Of a DNA stretch of 64,000 nt, positions 27,181 to 35,414 are shown one piece after another (positions within the stretch are counted from its first letter, which is position 1; each line of letters starts with the position of its first letter). The stretch is from contig JAHDQE010000013.1 of NCBI GenBank assembly GCA_018433975.1, positions 47,692 to 111,691 on the forward strand, in the 5' to 3' direction. This DNA is from Ornatilinea sp. GTDB taxonomy: Bacteria > Chloroflexota > Anaerolineae > Anaerolineales > Anaerolineaceae. A program made the position numbers and the translations under genes. The notes beneath the pieces are model-generated. The model had not been told where the DNA came from. It searched no databases and was given only the letters and a program-made list of their open reading frames with translations.

Positions 27181-28941
27181 TTATTGGATTATGGCCAGTA
27201 TTTCCTGCCCGGGTATTTCAACCACCAGCGTTCCTCCACTAAATTGCGGAGCGCTTGATAAGAAAAGGCGGTTGCTTTCAAAAAAGTAGAGGCCCTGTCC
27301 ATCCTGACTCCACAGTGGACTTCCGGTAAAAAGCGGAGACAATTCAACCGGATTGCTGTTGTTTTCTGTAATCCAAAGGCCGGTATTCATAGGAGATGCC
27401 CACGCCCAGTAATCCCCGGTTGGTGACGGATAGGGTATCAACCCTTTTACTTCGGGCCGAATCTCCAGGCTGATATACCCATACTGACCATTGTAGTAAA
27501 TATATTGAAGGCCCTCATCCCCATAAACTGTAAAAAGGTTCCCCTGTGGAATAAAATCGATACCATATGCGGTCACCTGTTCAAATTTCTTGCGGCCAAT
27601 TTCGCCAGAAATTGGGCCATCAGCGCCAAGGACCGGAACGCTTTCACCAAAGATCATCAAACCGATTTCCAGCGGTTCACTGCTGCCGCAATTATCGTAG
27701 TCATACGCAATCGAAAACATTCCGAATTGATTTTCGGGGTCGTAGGCAACTGCAGTAAAACCTTCCCCCACAATCACCTGCTGATCAGAACTGGCTGCAT
27801 CCACAATACGGAGATTATAGGATCCCCCGCATAAGCGGCCGATGCTATTGATTAAAAACCGGCTGTTATCCATCCAGACTACAAATTCTTCCCCGTTGCT
27901 ATCCAACGTTTCCAGAAGTTGTGCCTGGCTGCTTTTAAAGTCATAGACCCACAAGCCCGCCATATCTGATCCCGCGCCGGTACCAAAGGTGTTCACACTC
28001 ACATATTGGAGAAACTGCCCGTCCGGGGACCAATGCAAAGCAGCGGCATGCCCGGCTTCATCCGTCAGGCGGGCAACTGAATTATCAGACCGATTAAAAA
28101 GATAGATATCCGCGCTGTCGCCATCCCGGGCAGCTATGAAAGCCAACCGGGTCCCATCCGGCGACCAGGCAAGGCTGTCCGAGTACTGCATCGCCCCAAA
28201 CGCTTCAAACGCCGGATCACCATGTGTATCCTCCATACTCGGTTGGATGATAGGCCCGGTCAATTCCAATTGCAAAATGGGTATCCGTTTTTCAATATCC
28301 AGCACAACTAACAGAGGGTTAATTGAAGCCCCTCCGAAGCCGGTAATATATGCGAAAAGTTTTTTGTCCGGAGACATCCCCATATTAAGATCCGAAGGAG
28401 CATCCAACAGATCATAACTGATTTGTACTGCTTCCTTCGTCAGCCCATTCACAACCCAGATGCCTGAATCGGTTATTGCCAGAAGGCGCTCTCCCGGGAG
28501 GCCGCCTTGCTCATCCAATGCTTCAACCTGAGGGACGAGCTGCACTGCTTCATCGGGAACCGGCGTATCAATTGGATACTCCGGAACGGCTTGCCCCCCC
28601 AAAAAACCATTGGAAAACAGATCTTGCCAGGACTGGCCTTGATTGCGCAGGTAAACAAAACCCGCCCCGACGATTGTTAAACAACAACAACCGATGATCA
28701 CCAGGATGATCACAATAGTCCAAATCCGGGATTTCGCAGGCTTTTTTACTTCCGGTTGACCCAGGGTGGTTTCTTCTCTCGGCATGCCGCCCCCACCGAC
28801 TACGGAAGCAGGTAAGTCCTGCTGATTTGAATTTTCATGAACTGCTTCTGGATTTGGCAACTCTACGCTAACCGGCGCACCGCAGTTTTCACAAAAGCGG
28901 CTGCCCTCAGTAAATTCCTGACCGCATTTTTTACAAATCAT
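27181..28941 (-). CDS. Zinc ribbon - TM - beta-propeller protein
   Basis: A 586-residue protein. Residues 1-25 form a zinc ribbon (MICKKCG...FCENCG) nearly identical to that of the next gene; a single membrane segment with GCCCLTIVGAG follows at about 75-100, and the remainder is a WD40/TolB-like propeller (LAWSPDGTRLAFIAARDGD and LHWSPDGQFLQYVS). The topology puts the ribbon in the cytoplasm and the propeller outside. The ATG at 28941 is preferred over GTG 28944. It is first of the zinc-ribbon cluster, about 400 bp downstream of a promoter-repeat copy. Confidence 0.82.
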   Translation of the reverse strand: MICKKCGQEFTEGSRFCENCGAPVSVELPNPEAVHENSNQQDLPASVVGGGGMPREETTLGQPEVKKPAKSRIWTIVIILVIIGCCCLTIVGAGFVYLRNQGQSWQDLFSNGFLGGQAVPEYPIDTPVPDEAVQLVPQVEALDEQGGLPGERLLAITDSGIWVVNGLTKEAVQISYDLLDAPSDLNMGMSPDKKLFAYITGFGGASINPLLVVLDIEKRIPILQLELTGPIIQPSMEDTHGDPAFEAFGAMQYSDSLAWSPDGTRLAFIAARDGDSADIYLFNRSDNSVARLTDEAGHAAALHWSPDGQFLQYVSVNTFGTGAGSDMAGLWVYDFKSSQAQLLETLDSNGEEFVVWMDNSRFLINSIGRLCGGSYNLRIVDAASSDQQVIVGEGFTAVAYDPENQFGMFSIAYDYDNCGSSEPLEIGLMIFGESVPVLGADGPISGEIGRKKFEQVTAYGIDFIPQGNLFTVYGDEGLQYIYYNGQYGYISLEIRPEVKGLIPYPSPTGDYWAWASPMNTGLWITENNSNPVELSPLFTGSPLWSQDGQGLYFFESNRLFLSSAPQFSGGTLVVEIPGQEILAIIQ

Positions 28942-29349
28942 CACACAGATCCTTTCAAGTTATCAGGTTTCTATCACATACCTTATTTTTCAATGAGCGA
29001 TGTGATAAATTGCAGCAATAGAATCCGTCTTTTTAATTAAAGAATATTCGGACGCATTCTTCAAACCCAAGGCAGAGGATCGTTAAAAAACCACTGCCGT
29101 TTAATCATCTTGCAAAGACTCTGCTTAAAAGCTATTTAAATTACGACTTCGGAAAGAATTGTTGCTGCCTTCAAGGATTGATTTAACCTATAAAAATTAC
29201 CCCGGACATTGTTAAATTATATCAATAATCTATATTTGGAAAAAAACAAACCGGTGTTTTCCAGGTTTTACAACATAGTTGAGCCCTACTAAATTATAAA
29301 AAACCTGGCGCTGTCGAGGTCTCAAAACAACTCCCCCTCGATAAAAACA

Positions 29350-29377
29350 ATTATATCCCGCTTCCCCGTAGAGTCAA
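29350..29377 (-). promoter_or_regulatory. Promoter-repeat family, copy b
   Basis: Minus-strand TTGACT (29372-29377), 16-bp spacer CTACGGGGAAGCGGGA, TATAAT (29350-29355). The bases after the -10 (TGTTTTTATCGAGGGGGAGT) match copy e closely. It points at the zinc-ribbon cluster starting at 28941. Confidence 0.82.
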
Positions 29378-29384
29378 ATCCAAC

Positions 29385-29510
29385 AACCGCGGCAGTCCCC
29401 CTCCGCGCCATGTCATGCAGAGCCCGGCGGGCGAAGCATCTCTGCCCCCCTTCTCTGCCGAATCCGCTTTGAGGCAGACCCAACACAAGCGCCGGACCAG
29501 AAGAGCGCTT
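29385..29510. repeat. Dispersed repeat fragment
   Basis: ACCGCGGCAGTCCCCCTCC, ATGTCATGCAGAGCCCGGCG and GGCGAAGCATCTCTGCCCCC match segments of the repeat at 16.2-16.35 kb. A shorter diverged copy lies at about 30098-30165 (ATGTCATGCTGAACACGGCA, AAAGCATCTCTGGG). The frame 29322-29534 lies on it and is not a gene. Confidence 0.7.
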
Positions 29511-29601
29511 TGCCCGGCGGTAAAGAGAACTCAAGTCAGGGAACCGGGGACTGCGTCACAGATCCGATGATGGCGCAGATTTAATCCATCACGTCCGTTA
29601 A

Positions 29602-30054
29602 TCATGGGCCTTTGCTGCCCCTGGGCTTGCGCTTCACCGCCAGCAGCCGGCGGATGTCTTCCATCACTTGCTCCGAGTCAATTGTCAAGAGCACCCATTT
29701 CCCGTCGTGATAGGTTGTGGCCTGGTCGTACACCTCCAGGGTGGACTGTGACAGATCCTCCCGAATGGCCTCCACCTTCTCCCGCTCCTGCCCGCCGAAA
29801 ACAATCAGCAATGCAAAGCGACTCCGCTCGGGCGCCAGTGTGCAGAAGGATTTGCTCTTTTTGTAACGGAGGGACCAGCCATGTTTTTTACCGCCATAGA
29901 GCCATTCCGGATTGAACACGCCCGGATAAGTCCGTTCGATCCACCGCGTCAGGTCCTGCCAGTAGCGGTAAGGTTCTGCCCCCATCCAGGCTTCAACCTG
30001 ACCAGCGTCCGGCGGGTTATCGCGATCCGTCATCCTGAGGTTTTGTTCGGTCAT
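29602..30054 (-). CDS. DUF3788 family protein
   Basis: A 150-residue cytoplasmic protein of the DUF3788 family: WIERTYPGVFNPEWLYGGKKHGWSLRY-type central segment, followed by FCTLAPERSRFALLIVFGG. Function of the family is not established. The ATG at 30054 follows GGGAGTTGTCA; the open frame reaches two codons further to a TTG. It is flanked by repeat fragments, with the SnoaL-like gene about 120 bp upstream on the same strand. Confidence 0.8.
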   Translation of the reverse strand: MTEQNLRMTDRDNPPDAGQVEAWMGAEPYRYWQDLTRWIERTYPGVFNPEWLYGGKKHGWSLRYKKSKSFCTLAPERSRFALLIVFGGQEREKVEAIREDLSQSTLEVYDQATTYHDGKWVLLTIDSEQVMEDIRRLLAVKRKPRGSKGP

Positions 30055-30172
30055 TGACAACTCCCATCTGTATCCCTTTTAGAACTTTCCCACCCATCGA
30101 TGTCATGCTGAACACGGCAGGCAAAGCATCTCTGGGCATCTCCCCGGCGAGACCGGCTTTAAAATCTCCTCA

Positions 30173-30571
30173 TTATTCGCCGCCCCACACTCCTTTGACA
30201 TAGGACAGCTTTTCACAGATCAAATTATCCCGCATGCGGAAGATATCAATTCCCCGGATATGTCTCTTCTCCCCTGCTGTGTCTATCCATTCATACCTCC
30301 AGCGCAGAATGCAGCGGAGGCCAAGGCCAAAGACTTCCTCAATTTCGATGTGCGCTTCGGGTGACTCGCGGAAGAGACCCTGCCAGAACTGCGCAGCGGC
30401 TTCCTTCCCGGCATACACCGTGCCATCCGGGGCCGGCCCCGGATTTTCGATAACACAATCGTCGTTCATAAGCTGCAACATACCGGCCACATCGTGGCGG
30501 TTGAAGGCTTCATTGAATTCAAGAACCACGCGCACTGCCGATTCCAACCGCGACATGCGGATTGGGCTCAT
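30173..30571 (-). CDS. SnoaL/NTF2-like protein
   Basis: A 132-residue protein of the NTF2-like superfamily (SnoaL-type polyketide cyclase or ketosteroid-isomerase-like fold). FNEAFNRHDVAGMLQLMNDD and the GTVYAGKEAAAQFWQGLF and RHIRGIDIFRMRDNLI segments are typical. These domains bind small hydrophobic molecules or catalyse isomerisation; the substrate is unknown. The ATG at 30571 has GAGGAT upstream, better than GTG at 30595. Confidence 0.8.
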   Translation of the reverse strand: MSPIRMSRLESAVRVVLEFNEAFNRHDVAGMLQLMNDDCVIENPGPAPDGTVYAGKEAAAQFWQGLFRESPEAHIEIEEVFGLGLRCILRWRYEWIDTAGEKRHIRGIDIFRMRDNLICEKLSYVKGVWGGE

Positions 30572-30692
30572 ATCCTCACACCTCCTCCGGCACAAAGCCG
30601 GTTATGCCCACTTCTATCATACCAATACCAGTTGTGCGTGAATATATCGTATGTTCACTTTTTCGGAATAAACATCTTCAACTTTGCAGCAT

Positions 30693-31082
30693 TTAAACAG
30701 CGTCAGGCTGGTCAGAATTCAGGCCGAGCCAGGCTTCAGCTCCCGCAATATTTTTGAAAAACCGCACCCCCAGTCCGCGGTTCCTGGCTACGGTTTCCCA
30801 GAATTTGCCATCCTCAATCTGCCGGGGCTGGCACACAATCGCGACTCTTGTAACCTTGGATGCATGTTCCGCAATGAATTCGGCAGACGCAAAGATATCA
30901 AAAGTATTCAAAGCATATTCCAGTTCGGTCTCATCGCACAGCACCCGCGCACTGCCATGTGCACGCACAGCATCCACAATAGCTATGCCAAATCGATGGA
31001 CCTCTTCCAGGGATTCGGCCCGCCCGGAAGCTTTAACACGCAACAGATTGTCGGTAATAAGGAACTCATATTGAATGTCCAT
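30693..31082 (-). CDS. STAS/SpoIIAA-like domain protein
   Basis: A 129-residue single-domain protein. DNLLRVKASGRAESLEEVHRF, then VRAHGSARVLCDETELEY, then AIVCQPRQIEDGKFWETVA and VRFFKNIAGAEAWL follow the pattern of small SpoIIAA-like/STAS-fold proteins found singly in many bacteria. These often act as binding partners of membrane or regulatory proteins. AAGGAG precedes the ATG. No kinase partner is adjacent. Confidence 0.7.
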   Translation of the reverse strand: MDIQYEFLITDNLLRVKASGRAESLEEVHRFGIAIVDAVRAHGSARVLCDETELEYALNTFDIFASAEFIAEHASKVTRVAIVCQPRQIEDGKFWETVARNRGLGVRFFKNIAGAEAWLGLNSDQPDAV

Positions 31083-31235
31083 AAACAGCTCCTTTTTCCC
31101 CGGATGTAATACTATAGATATTTATTACTATAGCGCAATTGTGCTGAAGATTCTACATCCAGCTTGATGAAAAGGAACAATAGGGCTGTGCAATACACAC
31201 CGCCTTGGATTCAACCTCTCATATTCCCCTCCTCA

Positions 31236-31277
31236 TATATAAACCCCACTGCTCTGTCGTGCAGTGGGGTTTATATA
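31236..31277. terminator. Strong terminator hairpin after the EAL gene
   Basis: A perfect 17-bp stem (31236-31252 with 31261-31277; TATATAAACCCCACTGC and its complement) and an 8-nt loop. The A/T outer part supplies U-runs in either direction. It lies about 70 bp past the stop of the EAL gene on the minus strand. Confidence 0.8.
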
Positions 31278-31344
31278 CGGACGAAAAAAACCATCTGTGT
31301 TGTCTCACAATACTTCAGAAAACACGATGGCCAACCTGTTCTCG

Positions 31345-32523
31345 CTACAAAATGAAATACCTCTTCAATTTTTGGATTTCCAGGTCTTGAATCAGGCTCA
31401 TCATTTTCTTGGACTTGTTTGAGAATTCAACCATAATGTTTTTTATCTCATCCAGACTTTCCCCTGCCCATGCTTTATTGAGCAAAGAATTCGCAATATT
31501 ATGAAACTCTTCATGTTCCATCCACAATTGATCATAATCTTCATCACCCAGATTTAAGTATCTGATATTTTCAAGCCACTTCCCAAAAAGGCATTTCTGG
31601 CTATCCAGTTCCGGCAATCGCGCCAGTATCCGTTCCCGGATTTCTTTCTCCGGGTGAGCGCAGATCATCAGCGAAGCCCGGATCACATCCCTGCGAAAAT
31701 CAACAAGATCAAATTGCGCAAGGTACTCCAACCCAAATGGATACTCTGACCAGGCCGGTTCCTTATTCACCAAACGGATAAAATCCGGCAGTGGCATTGG
31801 ACGGGCATAATAATAACCCTGCGCATGCGTGCACCCGGTAGCCAGAATGATGGAATGGGTTTCTTCATCTTCAACGCCTTCAGCAATAATATCCAAATCA
31901 AGCTGGTGTGCCAGATTTACCAGATGCCTGAAGAGCCTGAAATCCATCTTGGATAACGGCGCTCTTTGGGTAACATCCAGTGCAACTTTGATGGCCGTCA
32001 ATGGAAGTTGGGTGAGCGTAGAAAAAGTAGTATGTCCCGCACTGAAATCGTTTAAAATGATCGATATTCCCTGCGCATCGATTTCACGCAGGATTTTTTG
32101 AGTGCTTCCGTCGGACGGGAAAAACGCGGTCTCGGTAATTTCGATGCACAAATTTTCCCGCTTGATCAATTTTCCCGACGTAGAAGCGAATAACGTATCT
32201 AAAAATTCATCATCGGCAAAATCTTTTGCCGATACATTAAAAGAGACACAAAGCGAATCGTCTATCCGATTCAGCGCCGTTAAATCCTCTACAACCTTAG
32301 GGAGCATTTGCTGGGTGATCTCCGCGATAAAACTGGTTTCTTCAGCCACAGGAATAAATACGTCCGGGGGAATAATTGAACCATCAGGCCCTTTCCACCG
32401 GATCAGACTTTCTGCACCACAAATTTTCCCGGTAAACAAAGAAACAATAGGTTGGTAAAAGAACACAAACTCATCATTTACCAATGCTTTTGCAATCTTC
32501 GAAAGTTTAATTCTGTTTTTCAT
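31345..32523 (-). CDS. EAL-domain protein with C-terminal CZB zinc-sensing domain
   Basis: A 392-residue cytoplasmic protein. The EAL domain (about 10-255) normally hydrolyses c-di-GMP. Here the signature is ESL (38-40), Asn96 (SFNVSA), Glu128 (EITE), Glu215 (AEGVE) and QGYYY are kept, but the catalytic double-Asp motif DDFG reads NDFS (Asn158-Asp159), so activity is doubtful. Residues 270-392 resemble a CZB domain, which binds zinc and sets signalling output in chemoreceptors and in DgcZ: C311 in CLFGKW, H337 and H341 in MEHEEFHNI; the first His ligand is uncertain (H290 is a candidate). The ATG at 32523 is preferred over TTG 32586. Confidence 0.82.
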   Translation of the reverse strand: MKNRIKLSKIAKALVNDEFVFFYQPIVSLFTGKICGAESLIRWKGPDGSIIPPDVFIPVAEETSFIAEITQQMLPKVVEDLTALNRIDDSLCVSFNVSAKDFADDEFLDTLFASTSGKLIKRENLCIEITETAFFPSDGSTQKILREIDAQGISIILNDFSAGHTTFSTLTQLPLTAIKVALDVTQRAPLSKMDFRLFRHLVNLAHQLDLDIIAEGVEDEETHSIILATGCTHAQGYYYARPMPLPDFIRLVNKEPAWSEYPFGLEYLAQFDLVDFRRDVIRASLMICAHPEKEIRERILARLPELDSQKCLFGKWLENIRYLNLGDEDYDQLWMEHEEFHNIANSLLNKAWAGESLDEIKNIMVEFSNKSKKMMSLIQDLEIQKLKRYFIL

Positions 32524-32663
32524 GTTTTTAAACTGCCTCAATTTTGATAAGCAGGTTGATTGACAGATGAGAAAACAGTCGGACAATCAACTGAAATAGA
32601 TAGGATAAACTGCGAAGGGATTCTGTCAGGACATGGCTCAGGTAAAATCCCCCAACCATTTTT

Positions 32664-32693
32664 ATTATATAGTTTTCTCTCTCACAGAGTCAA
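32664..32693 (-). promoter_or_regulatory. Promoter-repeat family, copy c
   Basis: Minus-strand TTGACT (32688-32693), 18-bp spacer CTGTGAGAGAGAAAACTA, TATAAT (32664-32669). The spacer is less G-rich than in other copies; GGTTGGGGG follows the -10. It points at the EAL-CZB gene about 140 bp away. Confidence 0.75.
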
Positions 32694-33119
32694 ACCGAAC
32701 CGTAGACACTATACAAAAGCCCCGGTGAAACCCAATACAAACCAAGTTGAAGCAGACTTACATGCATCTTAAAGGTCTGCTCCATGGATTGGGCCGCTCC
32801 GGCTGGCGATCCGATGCACCGGTCGCGATTCATGAGACTTACGATACTGCGTCTTCCCGGCACACGGATGCGACCGCGGCCATGGGTTAACAGTCCAAAT
32901 GCCAAGCAGCCATCCCAGGATGCCTACCCCTGCACCAAGGACATGGTTCACAACGCTCCCACCGGTTCCGGGTACATTCAGCCATCTATTGAATGCCAGC
33001 GTCCCCTCAATAATCAGTTCCGGAAGGAGGACCACAAATACAATACCTGCCAGGAGGGTGGCAGGTATTCCCGGAGCGAGTCCAAATTCATGTTCGGCCC
33101 ACCGTGGGAAATAGTCCAT
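32690..33119 (-). pseudogene. Isoprenylcysteine-methyltransferase-like protein, broken
   Basis: The frame 32769-33119 begins as a typical ICMT-family membrane protein (GIVFVVLLPELIIEG, NRWLNVPGTGG, GILGWLLGIWTV) but breaks before the conserved GRG-type motif. A THGRGRIRVPGRRSIV stretch that would continue it lies in another frame (32690-32905), so a frameshift around 32890 is likely. The catalytic C-terminal region is missing altogether. A decayed gene, not a functional methyltransferase. Confidence 0.65.
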
Positions 33120-33140
33120 CCAGCTCCTCTCTTTGCTGTA

Positions 33141-33962
33141 TCATTCGTTAAAGACCGGCAGATTCCCGGTCTCTCTTAGCGTTTCATTCAACACAAGCAC
33201 CAGACTATAAATGGATAGAATCAATAACGGGAAATGCAGTACGCCGATCCACCAGTAAGCTGGGGTTATCACAAATTCAAGTACCATGTTTCCCAGACCC
33301 ATTACAAACCCGACCAACCCACTGACCGCCAGCACTGTCCGGTTCACACCGGGGAAGTACAGCACCAGCACCGCCAGATACAGCGGTGTGACCATGCAAA
33401 AGGACAGGCTCGCGCCAGAGGTCAACAGATAAACAGGGTTGAAGTCGGGCCCCAGCGTATCCGGGTTGAGAGGTTCCCAGAAGGATACCAAAGCCAGCAG
33501 CAGCGGCCAGTATTCCCACACTGCTTTCTTTTGCATTTCAAACCTGTTTTTGGGAGCAACGGCTTCCCAAAGCCATAACCCCGCCAGGATGAGAAAAGTG
33601 ACCCCATTTGCAATGCAAACCGCCAGGCCATAGGAATCCCCCACAGAAATGTTTTGCAGCAGCGCCATCAAAGTATAGGACAAAGCCGCGTAAACGCCAA
33701 ACAAACGCGCCGCCTTTTTCCCCACGCAGAAAACCGCAGCCAAAAAAACCAGAGTCGCGATCTGGAAAACCGGGAACAGCCCGGCAAAGCTGCTCTTGAT
33801 GGAATGGGTCACAATATAAGCATTCACAGCACCCCATTCACGCAGCCTGTACCCCTGTGAAGCGTACGGCGGAATACACTGCGGCAGCAACACCAACAAC
33901 AGGAACCACCACCGGCGTCCTGCTGTTTCAATCCATTCCCGGATGAAATGTTCTTGTCCCAT
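33141..33962 (-). CDS. Polytopic membrane protein of unknown function
   Basis: A 273-residue protein with about eight hydrophobic segments and short loops, no recognised family. Residues 8-16 are polar; later segments include GLFPVFQIATLVFLAAVFCV and YLAVLVLYFPGV. Its start at 33962 has AGAGG at 9-nt spacing. The broken ICMT-like gene follows 22 bp downstream and the next gene upstream stops 31 bp away, so the three are co-directional and probably co-transcribed from promoter copy d. Confidence 0.7.
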   Translation of the reverse strand: MGQEHFIREWIETAGRRWWFLLLVLLPQCIPPYASQGYRLREWGAVNAYIVTHSIKSSFAGLFPVFQIATLVFLAAVFCVGKKAARLFGVYAALSYTLMALLQNISVGDSYGLAVCIANGVTFLILAGLWLWEAVAPKNRFEMQKKAVWEYWPLLLALVSFWEPLNPDTLGPDFNPVYLLTSGASLSFCMVTPLYLAVLVLYFPGVNRTVLAVSGLVGFVMGLGNMVLEFVITPAYWWIGVLHFPLLILSIYSLVLVLNETLRETGNLPVFNE

Positions 33963-33993
33963 GCGGATCACCTCTCCACGAGGAAACCGGCCT

Positions 33994-34497
33994 TCACCCG
34001 GTCTCTTTACCCCACCCGGTTGAATGGACCAGCCCCATCACCTTTTCCGGGCGCCGGGTTGAGAACGCAATATCCTGGACCGGCCCTTTCTTCCTTTTCA
34101 GCATGACAACCAGCCTGGGATGCTCAAGAAAATTGAACATGGCCCGGTATCTTCCATCCAGCCAGGTGAAATGAATCCCGGCCCCGCCGATCCGCCAGAG
34201 AGATGTCGGATCCACGTAGCAGGTGATGATATTCTCAAAAGGAATCGTCCATTTAAAAATCCCAAACTGGAGCTGGAGGGCATCTTCGCTCAATTGGATG
34301 ATGAGGGTCCTGTAGTTCAATGCGTAAAAGAGAAAGAAGGCAAACAGACCGAAAGCCGCAATGCTCCACACGCCGGAGGCAGCGCTCTGCCCAAGACCCG
34401 CAAACAGCACAAAAAACGAGAGCGCAAACACCACAAAAAGACCCTCCGTTTTGTTGGAAGAAACGCGTTCAATATAGACCGGATCGTGAGTCATCAT
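33994..34497 (-). CDS. Two-TM protein with PH-like domain
   Basis: A 167-residue protein with two adjacent hydrophobic segments (about 20-60) followed by a soluble region (YRTLIIQLSEDALQLQFGIF, then IPFENIITCYVDPTSLWRI) typical of membrane-anchored bacterial PH-like domains. The ATG at 34497 has GGAAGGAG upstream; the frame extends further only through sequence overlapping the promoter region. Promoter copy d lies about 150 bp upstream. Function unknown. Confidence 0.72.
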   Translation of the reverse strand: MMTHDPVYIERVSSNKTEGLFVVFALSFFVLFAGLGQSAASGVWSIAAFGLFAFFLFYALNYRTLIIQLSEDALQLQFGIFKWTIPFENIITCYVDPTSLWRIGGAGIHFTWLDGRYRAMFNFLEHPRLVVMLKRKKGPVQDIAFSTRRPEKVMGLVHSTGWGKETG

Positions 34498-34642
34498 TCT
34501 GCTCCTTCCCCTTCCACATATCCTCGAGGATAGCCCCATCGGCAGTGGACTGTCCACGACAACGGGTGGTCCGGATTAATTTTTATAAAAGAACGCCGGG
34601 GTATCAGGAAGCTTTAGAGAAGCGTTTTGGATGCTTAAAATC

Positions 34643-34670
34643 ATTATAAGATCTTCCCTCCAGGAGTCAA
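34643..34670 (-). promoter_or_regulatory. Promoter-repeat family, copy d
   Basis: Minus-strand TTGACT (34665-34670), 16-bp spacer CCTGGAGGGAAGATCT, TATAAT (34643-34648), then GATTTTAAG. Points at the PH-like gene starting at 34497. Confidence 0.78.
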
Positions 34671-34758
34671 ACCCCCACCGAAAGAACACCCCCGGAGAGA
34701 ATGCAGAAAAAGCCAGATGCCTCTCTATCCGGCCTCCGCGCAAAGGGTTGAAAGCGGT

Positions 34759-35193
34759 TTATTTTACGATCAGATAACTGCCGACAAATAGAATAATCAC
34801 GCCGATCGCGCGGGGCAAATCAATCGGCCGGACGGCGACCCCAAACAACCCAAAATGGTCAACCGCCACGCCCATTAGCAGCTGTCCGACAATGATCAGG
34901 GCCGTCGTCATGGTACCGCCCAGGCGCGGCAAAGTAACATTAATCGTCTGGTAAAGGATCACCCCAAAGATTCCCGCACCCAGCATATACCAAGGCAAGG
35001 TATGCCAATCCCGGATTTTCTCACCGCCTCGCATAAACAAATAAACGCCGGACAAGACCATCCCGCTGAAATGGATGATGAAACTGCTCGCGATTCCGCC
35101 GACTCGCTGTCCCATGGCGCCCCCGATCGGGGTCTGCATCCCCACCGATACCCCGCCAACCAACCCAATCAAAATCACCAGCCAGTAGGCCAT
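34759..35193 (-). CDS. YdcZ-like DMT-superfamily membrane protein
   Basis: A 144-residue protein with five hydrophobic segments, resembling the YdcZ/DUF606 family: a GLVGGVSVGMQTPIGGAMG start, GVILYQTINVTLPRLGGTMT centre, and RAIGVIILFVGSYLIVK end. Such half-size proteins belong to the drug/metabolite transporter superfamily and probably act as dimers. The ATG at 35193 follows AAGGAGTATTCT; the upstream extension of the frame is not used. Substrate unknown. Confidence 0.82.
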   Translation of the reverse strand: MAYWLVILIGLVGGVSVGMQTPIGGAMGQRVGGIASSFIIHFSGMVLSGVYLFMRGGEKIRDWHTLPWYMLGAGIFGVILYQTINVTLPRLGGTMTTALIIVGQLLMGVAVDHFGLFGVAVRPIDLPRAIGVIILFVGSYLIVK

Positions 35194-35414
35194 AGAATAC
35201 TCCTTGTTGAATTCGATTTTAACATTGGAATTATACAATGGATACCCGGATAATCGGCCTGCTGTGAAACATGTAAAATCTGGCAAATAAAACAAGCTCC
35301 AAAAGCGCCCCCGTTTCAGATTCTGAACGCCTGCCACAGCATAATATCACGAATTAAAATATACAGCCTTCGCCGTGGTCCGCACCTTTCAGACACCAGG
35401 CCCCAGTATTGTCA

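Larger units (their letters stand above)
28945..29601. other. Intergenic region with promoter and repeats
   Basis: About 655 bp with no supported gene. It holds promoter-repeat copy b (29350-29377) pointing at the zinc-ribbon cluster and a dispersed repeat segment (29385-29510). The part 28975-29330 is AT-rich and would be the cluster's roughly 400-nt leader. Confidence 0.6.

Noticed and set aside
29322..29534. 70-codon minus-strand frame
   Set aside because: Overlaps promoter copy b and a dispersed repeat; no ribosome site.
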